Assembly (NCBI GenBank): GCA_964590495.1
Contig: CAZPWQ010000108.1
Span: 1-11,534 of the forward strand
Direction: 5' to 3'
DNA from: CAZPWQ01 sp964590495
GTDB taxonomy: Bacteria; Bacteroidota; Rhodothermia; Balneolales; Balneolaceae
Length of the DNA stretch: 11,534 bases
Part shown: positions 1 through 6,604 of the stretch, in pieces
Position numbering within the stretch: the first letter of the stretch is position 1
Layout: each line of letters begins with the position of its first letter
The notes under the pieces: model-generated
Told to the model about the DNA's origin: nothing
Seen by the model: the letters and a program-made list of their open reading frames with translations, nothing else
The model's database searches: none
Position numbers and translations under genes: made by a program

Positions 1-1054
1 ATCCGGGAGTAAGAAATACCTTCATAAGCCACGGATAGGCATTATCGTATTGAATGCTTCCATCCTGCCTGGTAAAGACATCAGCAACACCGGCAATTTG
101 AGCAGTACCTTCGGGCTGGTTATACAGCACGTACACAATAATACCGGGAATAACGACGATCACCGGAATAATTAATTTTAAGAAACCGGCAAAGATGATA
201 CCCTTTTGTGATTCTTTGAGAGATTTTGCGGCCAGGGTCCGCTGAATGATATACTGATTAAAACCCCAGTAATAAAGATTAGCTACCCACATTCCACCAA
301 TTAAGACTCCAATGCCCGGCAGATTGTCATATTCAGGATTTGATCGATCCAGGATCATGGTAAACTTTTCTCCGGCTACATCATAAATATGAGCCAGACC
401 ATTTATAATGCCACCCTCAGGAGTAACATTATAAAGACCGGCAATTGTGACTACAAAACCGCCAAGGACCAGTAGCCCAACCTGCAATACGTCGGTCCAT
501 GCGACAGCAGAAAGGCCGCCGTACAGCGAATAAGCGGCGGCAATAGCGGATAAGCCAAGAAGCGCGTATATCATCAGGCTGCCATCACCTGTGCCCATAA
601 TAGTATCAAGAGCTAATGCTCCCAAATAGAGCACCGTAGTAAGGTTTACAAAAACAAACAACGCAATCCAGAAAACCGCTAAAATGGTTTTTAGTGTTGT
701 GTTAAACCGTTTTTCAACAAATTCCGGAATTGTAAAAATTTTCTTTTCAATGAAGATAGGCAGAAAGTATTTACCGACAACAATCAGGGTAACAGCCGCC
801 ATCCACTCATAAGTAGCAATAGCAAGCCCCACCGCAAAACCGGAGCCCGACATCCCTATAATTTGTTCTGCAGAAATATTTGCTGCAATCAGTGATGCAC
901 CAATTGCCCACCATGGAAGAGATTTACCGGCCAGAAAATAATCCGTTGCATTTTTTTGATGACCTTCTTTATCCCGCGAAACCCATAAGCCAAGCGCAAC
1001 AATCACTAAAGCATAGGTACAGAATACAACTGTATCAATTGGGGAAAACTCCAT
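1..1054 (-). CDS. Sodium/sugar symporter, SSS family, vSGLT-like (C-terminus cut by window edge)
   Basis: This is the N-terminal 351 residues of a sodium:solute symporter of the inner membrane, which would import a hexose with Na+. The ATG at 1054 starts a hydrophobic protein whose frame stays open to base 1. From memory of Vibrio parahaemolyticus vSGLT the match is strong along the whole length: NISAEQ at residues 59-64, the TIPEFVEKRFN stretch (108-118), ANLYYWGFNQYIIQR (258-272) and a Lys at 293. Residues corresponding to the vSGLT galactose site are mostly present (Gln64, Glu83, Asn259, Tyr262 gate, Lys293), but the position of vSGLT Ser91 is Ala86. The gene diverges from dgoK across a 300-bp gap holding a LacI-type palindrome, so shared control is likely. 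Galactose or a similar hexose is the inferred substrate; the family also moves glucose and other solutes. The family is near certain, the substrate is not. Confidence 0.95.
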   Translation of the reverse strand, partial: MEFSPIDTVVFCTYALVIVALGLWVSRDKEGHQKNATDYFLAGKSLPWWAIGASLIAANISAEQIIGMSGSGFAVGLAIATYEWMAAVTLIVVGKYFLPIFIEKKIFTIPEFVEKRFNTTLKTILAVFWIALFVFVNLTTVLYLGALALDTIMGTGDGSLMIYALLGLSAIAAAYSLYGGLSAVAWTDVLQVGLLVLGGFVVTIAGLYNVTPEGGIINGLAHIYDVAGEKFTMILDRSNPEYDNLPGIGVLIGGMWVANLYYWGFNQYIIQRTLAAKSLKESQKGIIFAGFLKLIIPVIVVIPGIIVYVLYNQPEGTAQIAGVADVFTRQDGSIQYDNAYPWLMKVFLTPG

Positions 1055-1354
1055 AGATTAAAAAAAATATGTGCTGATAAAGGTTATTTGTTGTTTGCAG
1101 ATGATCGTAAAAATCCAGAAGGTATTTTTAATTTTCCGGATCAAGAATGGTTAACCCCTAAACATTAGCATATGTTATCGTTAACATTACTAATATATAA
1201 TACTTCTGAATAAATCCAAGATTCAATTTTCTGATTTTCTTTTTTTTACACCATTTTCAAAGTTAGGGGTAAATAATAGTTTTTATAGTTAGAAATGTAT
1301 AATTATTTCAATTGGTAAACTGCTGCGGTTACTTTATGGAATGGCCGAAGAAAT
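1055..1354. other. Divergent intergenic region, symporter / dgoK
   Basis: This AT-rich 300-bp gap separates two divergent starts and holds no coding sequence that I can support. Its main structure is the 16-bp palindrome at 1172-1187. TATAAT-like hexamers occur on the plus strand at 1196-1201 and 1298-1303. A TAACTTTG, which fits the Bacteroidota -7 pattern TAnnTTTG, occurs on the minus strand at 1265-1258, but I found no matching TTG at the right spacing. Promoter positions are therefore unresolved. Confidence 0.5.
1172..1187. promoter_or_regulatory. Candidate LacI-family operator
   Basis: The sequence ATGTTATCGTTAACAT is a palindrome with 6-bp arms (ATGTTA/TAACAT) around a central CG. This is the usual layout of LacI-family operators; the E. 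coli GntR gluconate operator has the same ATGTTA/TAACAT arms as I recall it. It lies between the divergent symporter and dgoK-permease genes, 118 bp from the first and 167 bp from the second, and ends 8 nt before a plus-strand TATAAT-like hexamer. Repression of dgoK and possibly of the symporter by a sugar-acid-responsive LacI protein is inferred. No regulator gene is in the window. Confidence 0.5.
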
Positions 1355-2353
1355 GTGAATTTTATTATTAAATACATGTCGATAGCTGATAAACTTACCG
1401 ACCAATTCTTTCTGAGTTGCGACTGGGGTACTACCTGTTTCAGGTTAAAAATAGTGGATTTCGAATCCGGAAAAACAATTGCAGGGATTGAAGATCAGGA
1501 AGGAATAAAAAAAATAAATGACCGGTGGACTAAATATAACGGAAAGCTGAACCGGTCCGACTTTTTTCTCTCTTCTCTTCGTAAGAAGATCTCTCACCTG
1601 GAAATGAGATCCTCAAAAGAAACCGTAGGCTTCCCCATAGTCATATCAGGTATGGCTTCGTCAAGTATAGGTATAAAAGAACTGCCCTATGCAACCCTGC
1701 CGGTCTTGTTGAGCGATCCGGACCTGTACATTGAAAAGATCAAAGCATCAGATCATTTTCCTCATAATCTGTATCTGATATCAGGTTTAAAAAAGCATGA
1801 TGATATTATGCGTGGTGAAGAAACCCAGCTGATTGGACTGGCTGATAAATATGAAGTTAAGAACGGGACCTATATCCTTCCGGGTACCCACAGCAAACAT
1901 ATTTATATCAAAAACAAGACTATTAATGATTTTAAAACCTATCTGACCGGAGAACTTTTTGAATTACTTATTTTCGAAAGTATTCTGGCGAATTCCGTTA
2001 ATAAATCCCCCGGTTTTGGAAATAAAGATGCATTTCACAGGGGTATTGATGCCTCTCAGGAGTTAAACTTTCTCAACGCCTTTTTCAAAATTCGTGCTTC
2101 TGATATCCTGCGCGAATCCGACCCTGAAAGCAATTTCGAATATTTGAGTGGCCTGCTGATTGGCTCTGAGCTTTCTGATCTCAGCAAGGCTGATCCTGAA
2201 CAAATTATAATTGCCGGGACAAAGCAACTGCAGGATTATTACTCTACTGCTTGCGATTATATGAAATTAAATTATTTTGAGACGGATTCCTCAATTGATA
2301 TCACAGTGTGGGGACATCGAAAGATCCTGAACAAAATCCGAAATCAGAAATAA
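1355..2353 (+). CDS. dgoK: 2-dehydro-3-deoxygalactonokinase
   Basis: This kinase phosphorylates 2-keto-3-deoxy-D-galactonate with ATP to the 6-phospho sugar acid in the cytoplasm, the step before aldol cleavage. The 332-residue protein has the family landmarks: a phosphate-binding DWGTT at 23-27, MRGEETQLIG at 152-161, PGTHSKH at 176-182, TGE at 198-200 and LSGLLIGSEL at 264-273. It is slightly longer than E. coli DgoK (about 290) because of a longer N-terminus and an insertion after residue 45. The start used is GTG at 1355, preceded by a gaagaaa stretch; an ATG at 1376 is possible and would lose only seven residues. The GntP-type permease gene follows after 5 nt, so the two form an operon. 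The KDPG-type aldolase gene on the other side of the permease would use its product. PfkB-type KDG kinases are a different family and do not fit this sequence. Confidence 0.95.
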   Translation: MNFIIKYMSIADKLTDQFFLSCDWGTTCFRLKIVDFESGKTIAGIEDQEGIKKINDRWTKYNGKLNRSDFFLSSLRKKISHLEMRSSKETVGFPIVISGMASSSIGIKELPYATLPVLLSDPDLYIEKIKASDHFPHNLYLISGLKKHDDIMRGEETQLIGLADKYEVKNGTYILPGTHSKHIYIKNKTINDFKTYLTGELFELLIFESILANSVNKSPGFGNKDAFHRGIDASQELNFLNAFFKIRASDILRESDPESNFEYLSGLLIGSELSDLSKADPEQIIIAGTKQLQDYYSTACDYMKLNYFETDSSIDITVWGHRKILNKIRNQK

Positions 2354-2358
2354 CCTGT

Positions 2359-3729
2359 ATGTTTGATCAGTCTATATACCTGCTGTTAGTTACCATTGTA
2401 TCCATTGTTATTCTTCTTGGCCTCGTGATGAGGTTCAAGATTCACGCTTTCATATCACTCTTGATGGTAAGTGCTTTTGTAGGTCTCGCGGCCGGAATGT
2501 CATTCGATGAAGTGCTGACCAGCATCCAGGAAGGGATGGGAGGTATTCTTGGATTTATAGCTATTATCGTCGGACTGGGTTCAATTATCGGAAAACTGCT
2601 GGAGGTATCAGGCGGCGCCGAGGCGCTGGCCCGGAATATAGTAAGCACCTTCGGTACCGAACGAACATCCTGGGGTCTGACCCTCACTGGTTTTATCATC
2701 GCCATCCCTGTATTCCTGGATGTCGGTTTTATTATTTTGGTTCCTATTGTTTATGCTCTGGCACGTAAATCAAAAAAATCTACTCTTTATTATGCTATTC
2801 CCCTGCTGGCCGGACTTGCGGTAACACATGCTTTTATCCCGCCGACACCGGGTCCGACAGCCGTCGCTGAAATTATGGAAGTTTCGCTGGGATGGGTGAT
2901 CATCTTCGGTTTTATAGCAGGTATTCCCGCCGCCGCGCTGGCCGGACCTTTTTTCGGCAAATATATCGGGAGTAAAATTGATGTGGCTCCTCCCGATTTC
3001 AGTGAAGTAAGCCAGAGTGAGCCGCCCTCTCCGGAGCAGAAGTGGGATTTTTTCGTCATTATTCTGGTTATAATGTTTCCTCTCTTCCTGATTGTAAATG
3101 CCACAATTTTTGATGTTCTCCAGGATAAAAATATAGTGGCGGCCGAATCTTTCTGGATCGATCTGATACAATTTGTCGGACACCCCTTCAGTGCATTGAC
3201 CATAGCTACATTAATCGCGGCATACTTCCTGGGTTACAACAAAGGGTTTTCGGGAAAAGAAGTGCTTCAGTTTTCAGATAAAGCACTTGCACCGGCAGGA
3301 CTTATTATCCTCGTAACCGGTGCCGGAGGCGTTTTTAAAGAGATCCTGATTGACAGCGGTGTAGGTGAAGCTCTGGCGGAAACCATGCTGGCCTACCAGG
3401 TAGCACCTATAGTATTGGCGTATCTTCTTGCCGTCATCATACGGGTAACACAGGGTTCGGCCACGGTAGCCATGATAACCTCCGCCGGAATGGTTGCACC
3501 GATGGTCAGCGAATTCGGGCTCTCGGCGCCTGAAAAGGCACTGCTGGTTATTGCCATTGCCGCTGGATCCACTATCCTGTCTCACGTCAACGACAGCGGT
3601 TTCTGGCTGGTCAATAAATATCTTGGGCTAACCGAAAAACAGACCCTTCAGTCATGGACGGTTATGGAAACGATTATTTCGATAGTCGGTTTTCTTATGG
3701 CCCTGTTGCTGTATTATGTCGTGGTATGA
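2359..3729 (+). CDS. GntP-family sugar-acid permease
   Basis: This is a multi-spanning inner-membrane transporter of the gluconate:H+ symporter (GntP) family, 456 residues and so close to the family's usual 440-450. The ATG at 2359 lies 5 nt after the dgoK stop; an in-frame GTG at 2308 would place a polar, non-family extension inside dgoK and was not used. Family signatures are GKLLEVSGGAE (78-88), PVFLDVGFIIL (117-127), THAFIPPTPGPTA (156-168), TGAGGVFK (320-327), RVTQGSATVA (362-371) and the C-terminal GSTILSHVNDSGFW (403-416). Known members carry gluconate, idonate, 2-keto-3-deoxygluconate-like acids, glycerate or serine. Co-transcription with dgoK points to galactonate or 2-keto-3-deoxygalactonate, which is inference. 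The family call is firm; the substrate is open. Confidence 0.93.
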   Translation: MFDQSIYLLLVTIVSIVILLGLVMRFKIHAFISLLMVSAFVGLAAGMSFDEVLTSIQEGMGGILGFIAIIVGLGSIIGKLLEVSGGAEALARNIVSTFGTERTSWGLTLTGFIIAIPVFLDVGFIILVPIVYALARKSKKSTLYYAIPLLAGLAVTHAFIPPTPGPTAVAEIMEVSLGWVIIFGFIAGIPAAALAGPFFGKYIGSKIDVAPPDFSEVSQSEPPSPEQKWDFFVIILVIMFPLFLIVNATIFDVLQDKNIVAAESFWIDLIQFVGHPFSALTIATLIAAYFLGYNKGFSGKEVLQFSDKALAPAGLIILVTGAGGVFKEILIDSGVGEALAETMLAYQVAPIVLAYLLAVIIRVTQGSATVAMITSAGMVAPMVSEFGLSAPEKALLVIAIAAGSTILSHVNDSGFWLVNKYLGLTEKQTLQSWTVMETIISIVGFLMALLLYYVVV

Positions 3730-3737
3730 CAATTATA

Positions 3738-3799
3738 AATTTTAAGTTCTGAATGTTAAATGTAAGAACTGCCTCGAAGTTAATTCAACATTTAAAATT
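3738..3799. terminator. Possible weak bidirectional terminator between convergent genes
   Basis: The 72-bp gap between the convergent permease and aldolase genes has AATTTTAA (3738-3745) and its exact complement TTAAAATT (3792-3799), with partial pairing inside. An alternative inner hairpin AGTTCT/AGAACT also exists. Stems are AT-rich and there is no GC-rich stem with a T run. The convergent position supports termination more than the sequence does. Confidence 0.25.
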
Positions 3800-3801
3800 A
3801 C

Positions 3802-4434
3802 CTAAGGAGTATCCCCGACAATTTTGAGAGAGTCACGGACCAATTCAGTGATTTTTTCAAACTTACCCATCGCAATGGCCTCTCCGGGTGTCATCCAGGA
3901 GCCTCCGGCCGCTGTTACACTGTCGCACTGAAGATACTGCTTCAGATTCGAGGGATTGATCCCTCCCATTGCCAGAAATTTTACACCGGTATGTTTATAA
4001 GGACCTTCCAGGCTGTGGATGAAGTCTGCTCCTCCGAGATCTGAAGCCGGAAACAGTTTCAGCATTTTATAACCGAATTCTATCGCTCTTTCAATTTCAG
4101 AAGGCGTCATAACGCCCGGGATAAAAGGAAAATCCTTTTTTTTAGCTTCACTCACTACATTTTCATTTAATCCCGGGGCAAGTCCGAACTGTGCTCCGGC
4201 ATCTTTTGCCGCAGAAATCTGACCGGTGGTAAGTATTGTTCCTGCTCCGATTTCCATTTCGGGAAATTCTTTAGCAATCGCACTGACTGCATCAGCAGTC
4301 GCGGAGGTGCGAAAGGTGATCTCCATTACATTCAGTCCGCCCTCCAGCAATGCTTCAGCCACGGCAAGAGCTGAATCAGTATCCGTCAGTGTTACAGCGG
4401 GAAGAAGTTTCTTTATGAAAAAGTTATTTGGCAT
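3802..4434 (-). CDS. eda: Bifunctional-type KDPG/KHG aldolase (2-dehydro-3-deoxy-6-phosphogluconate/galactonate aldolase)
   Basis: This class I aldolase splits 2-keto-3-deoxy-6-phospho-gluconate or -galactonate into pyruvate and glyceraldehyde 3-phosphate. The 210-residue length matches the Eda/DgoA family. Visible are the catalytic Glu38 and Arg42 in the MEITFRT stretch, GAGTIL at 63-68, FIPGVMTP at 104-111 and the Schiff-base Lys126 in KLFPA. Start is ATG at 4434. Near the C-terminus AAGGSWM matches the phosphate-binding loop. The gene is convergent with dgoK-permease and lies downstream of the GH16 gene on the same strand across a 131-bp gap with hairpins, so it may have its own promoter. 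The adjacent DgoK suggests the phosphogalactonate substrate (DgoA role), but Eda and DgoA cannot be told apart from sequence by eye. Family certain, symbol less so. Confidence 0.93.
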   Translation of the reverse strand: MPNNFFIKKLLPAVTLTDTDSALAVAEALLEGGLNVMEITFRTSATADAVSAIAKEFPEMEIGAGTILTTGQISAAKDAGAQFGLAPGLNENVVSEAKKKDFPFIPGVMTPSEIERAIEFGYKMLKLFPASDLGGADFIHSLEGPYKHTGVKFLAMGGINPSNLKQYLQCDSVTAAGGSWMTPGEAIAMGKFEKITELVRDSLKIVGDTP

Positions 4435-4500
4435 CGGTTATTCTATATTTGAAAATCACTTGAAAAAAAGTACAGGTAATTATAGAAAAAGAATTCTTGA

Positions 4501-4518
4501 CATGAGCGTCTGCTCATG
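4501..4518. repeat. Short perfect hairpin
   Basis: CATGAGC and GCTCATG form a perfect 7-bp stem around a GTCT loop. It lies 13 nt from the larger palindrome at 4532-4558, in the gap between the GH16 and aldolase genes. It could be an operator for the aldolase gene (67 bp upstream of its start) or part of a transcript-end structure. Neither is proven. Confidence 0.4.
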
Positions 4519-4531
4519 CCGAATGAGATAT

Positions 4532-4558
4532 CCCTAAATCCCTTAAAGGGATTTAGGG
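4532..4558. terminator. 27-bp perfect palindrome downstream of the GH16 gene
   Basis: The segment is a perfect odd-length palindrome centred on 4545. It begins CCCTAAATCCC and ends GGGATTTAGGG, giving a stem of about 12 bp with a 3-nt loop. It begins only 7 nt past the GH16 stop codon, where a terminator is expected, but no T run follows on either strand. It may instead be a dispersed palindromic repeat or an RNA-stabilising 3' stem-loop. The C-run/G-run style resembles the arms of the repeats at the right end of the window. Confidence 0.45.
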
Positions 4559-4565
4559 GTCGGAT

Positions 4566-5465
4566 TTACTCATTTTTCTGATAGACCCGGACATAATCCA
4601 CTTCATATTTTTTTGGGAATTCAGTACCGGCCGGTTCTCCTCCGTTTGAACCTATGGCTAAATTAAGCAAGATATAATGCGGCTGATGAAACGGGTTAAA
4701 ACCATCCGGATTAATTGTCTCATCCAGATCTATTTCATTTATAAGTTCGTCATCCAGGTACAATTTTATATAGTCTTTCGTCCAGTCCATCTTCCATATA
4801 TGAAATTTCTCCGGCCATTCCGGGTCTTTGTCAAGGAAATGGTTAAATGGAATTTTCTCATCATCCCAAATTGATCCTCCGTTTTCGTCCACCCAGGCTG
4901 CGTTGGCTAAAATTGACGGTTCTCCATCAATGCGGTAAAATTCCATAATATCAATTTCACCATTAGCCGGCCATCCTCTTTTCCTGCTCGTACCTAGCGT
5001 CCAGATCGCCGGCCACATTCCTTCTGAGGTATCAATCCGGGCACGCACTTCGAAAAGGCCGTATTGGAATGACTGCTTGCCCCTGGTATTAATACTGGAT
5101 GAGGTATAATCGGCATAAGGGCGGTTTTTTCTCCAGTCGCTGCCAGTTGTATCATAGTTATCATTTTCAATTTTCTCTGTTCTTCCCTCGATAACCAACA
5201 ATCCGTCTTCTATACTTGCATTGTCAGATTGATACCACTGCAGTTCCCGGTTTCTGACAAACCCGTTTTCATATGACCAATCAGAGGTGTCCGGTTTACT
5301 GCCATCATTAAATTCATCATTCCATACCAATGTGTACCCTTCAATTTCTGACGGCGTATCATCCGGTTGACCGCGTTGGTTACACGCTGCAGTAATAACC
5401 ATAACAACAACTATCAGTCCTGTAATCTTTTCCATATTTTTTCCACTATTATTAATAATTCTCAT
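4566..5465 (-). CDS. GH16 family glycoside hydrolase lipoprotein (beta-glucanase/laminarinase-like)
   Basis: This is a secreted endo-acting beta-glycan hydrolase with retaining mechanism. Counting from the ATG at 5465, an N-terminal lipoprotein signal ends in the lipobox VITAAC (Cys28), so the enzyme should be anchored in a membrane. The catalytic signature GEIDIMEF gives nucleophile Glu170, Asp172 and acid/base Glu175. Other GH16 landmarks are ELQWYQ, GLFEVRARI, MWPAIW, a MDW-KLYLDDEL strand pair and the closing YEVDYVRVYQ. The layout is closest to laminarinase-type GH16 (beta-1,3-glucan), but agarase- or carrageenase-like activity cannot be excluded. The ATG overlaps the GH43 stop as TGATG, implying translational coupling. 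A second ATG at 5435 gives a shorter, also good signal peptide (MEK plus a hydrophobic run), and a GTG at 5468 is possible. Family firm, substrate not. Confidence 0.93.
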   Translation of the reverse strand: MRIINNSGKNMEKITGLIVVVMVITAACNQRGQPDDTPSEIEGYTLVWNDEFNDGSKPDTSDWSYENGFVRNRELQWYQSDNASIEDGLLVIEGRTEKIENDNYDTTGSDWRKNRPYADYTSSSINTRGKQSFQYGLFEVRARIDTSEGMWPAIWTLGTSRKRGWPANGEIDIMEFYRIDGEPSILANAAWVDENGGSIWDDEKIPFNHFLDKDPEWPEKFHIWKMDWTKDYIKLYLDDELINEIDLDETINPDGFNPFHQPHYILLNLAIGSNGGEPAGTEFPKKYEVDYVRVYQKNE

Positions 5466-6520
5466 CACTCACATTCTCCCGAAGGCTTGTCAATCATCTT
5501 TCCAGCCGGAACCGGAGTACCAAAATCCGGTGAGCCATCTTCATTCCAGTAAAAAGACTGCAGGTGAATTACACGCTCCCAACCCGGATCGGGACTGACT
5601 TTCGTGTGATAAACAATCCAGTTTTCACTGTCGTCGGGCGATGTCGTAAAGCTGGCATGCCCGACACCATGAACATTTTCCGTTCCCGTAAACACCGGCC
5701 CCTCTTTTATCCAGTTTTCAGGATCCATGGGGTCTGAATTTTCTTTTAAACGCAGCTGCCCGAGATTGTATGCCGGCAGCCACGATTCACTGGCTGAATA
5801 AATGATAAAGATCTGCCCGTCATTTTTTAAAACCTGCGGCCCTTCGTTTATAGCCAGTTCGGTGCCTGTTTCCCAGTTTTCTTCCGGTGAGGATATCTTC
5901 ACCCGGTTGCTGCCTATCGTCCAGGGATTCTCCATTTCGGCTATATACAGATGCTGCGGTGTCTTGTCTGTGTCTTCATTATCCTCCCATCCCGACCAGA
6001 CAGCATATAATTGATCGTCATTTTCAAAGACAGTCAGATCAATCGACCATTTATTGTTTTCACCGGTTTCAATCTCATCACCGGTATAAAGTAATCCTTT
6101 ATCAATATATTCACCCTGCGGATCATCCGTAACCGATTCAAGTACGCCACTTCGCTGATGGATGAATGGAGGTCCTGATTTACCGGCTGCATAATAGATA
6201 TACCACTTGCCATCCAGGTTGAACAGTTCCGGAGCCCATAAATGTTGCTGGTTCCAACCAGTGTCAGGTAAAGTCCATACCTGCTTTTGATTGGATTTCA
6301 TACTGGTTATATTTTTGCTGTGTGAGACATACACCCCCCCGCCTTTCGATTCAATAAAATAGTAGGTGCTGTCTTCCCTGATAACCCACGGATCCTGTCC
6401 CCCCGAAATGGGATTGCTAAACAGGCATTCCGGGTCACTGCTATTATTATCTTGTGAATCTGCACTGCATCCGCTCATCATTATTAATAAAACAGATGCT
6501 GTTATTAATCTATAAAACAT
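5465..6520 (-). CDS. GH43 family glycoside hydrolase lipoprotein
   Basis: This is a five-bladed beta-propeller hydrolase of inverting mechanism, 351 residues, starting at ATG 6520. The N-terminus has a signal ending in the lipobox MMSGC (Cys18), so it is a lipoprotein. All three GH43 catalytic carboxylates can be placed: Asp43 in GGQDPW (general base), Asp161 in WSIDLTVF (pKa modulator) and Glu226 in INEGPQVL (general acid). LWAPEL (94-99) is another family motif. Besides the lipobox, the only cysteines are Cys32 and Cys350, placed to pin the two ends together. GH43 members are mostly alpha-L-arabinofuranosidases or beta-xylosidases, with some exo-beta-1,3-galactanases; the subfamily cannot be set by eye. 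It is transcribed with the GH16 gene (1-nt overlap, TGATG) and lies 84 bp after the large ThuA fusion gene. Confidence 0.93.
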   Translation of the reverse strand: MFYRLITASVLLIMMSGCSADSQDNNSSDPECLFSNPISGGQDPWVIREDSTYYFIESKGGGVYVSHSKNITSMKSNQKQVWTLPDTGWNQQHLWAPELFNLDGKWYIYYAAGKSGPPFIHQRSGVLESVTDDPQGEYIDKGLLYTGDEIETGENNKWSIDLTVFENDDQLYAVWSGWEDNEDTDKTPQHLYIAEMENPWTIGSNRVKISSPEENWETGTELAINEGPQVLKNDGQIFIIYSASESWLPAYNLGQLRLKENSDPMDPENWIKEGPVFTGTENVHGVGHASFTTSPDDSENWIVYHTKVSPDPGWERVIHLQSFYWNEDGSPDFGTPVPAGKMIDKPSGECE

Positions 6521-6604
6521 ATAGGTAAAGTTATATATTCCTTTATTAGCCTTACGGTTACGGTTTTAAAGAGAACAAACCATATTCTAATATTAACTTC
6601 TTTA

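Noticed and set aside
2308..2358. Upstream GTG start for the GntP permease
   Set aside because: It adds 17 polar residues inside the dgoK coding end; the ATG at 2359 right after the dgoK stop gives a normal membrane-protein N-terminus.
2790..3203. 137-residue minus-strand open frames opposite the permease
   Set aside because: They are antisense to a clear GntP membrane protein and have no domain features.
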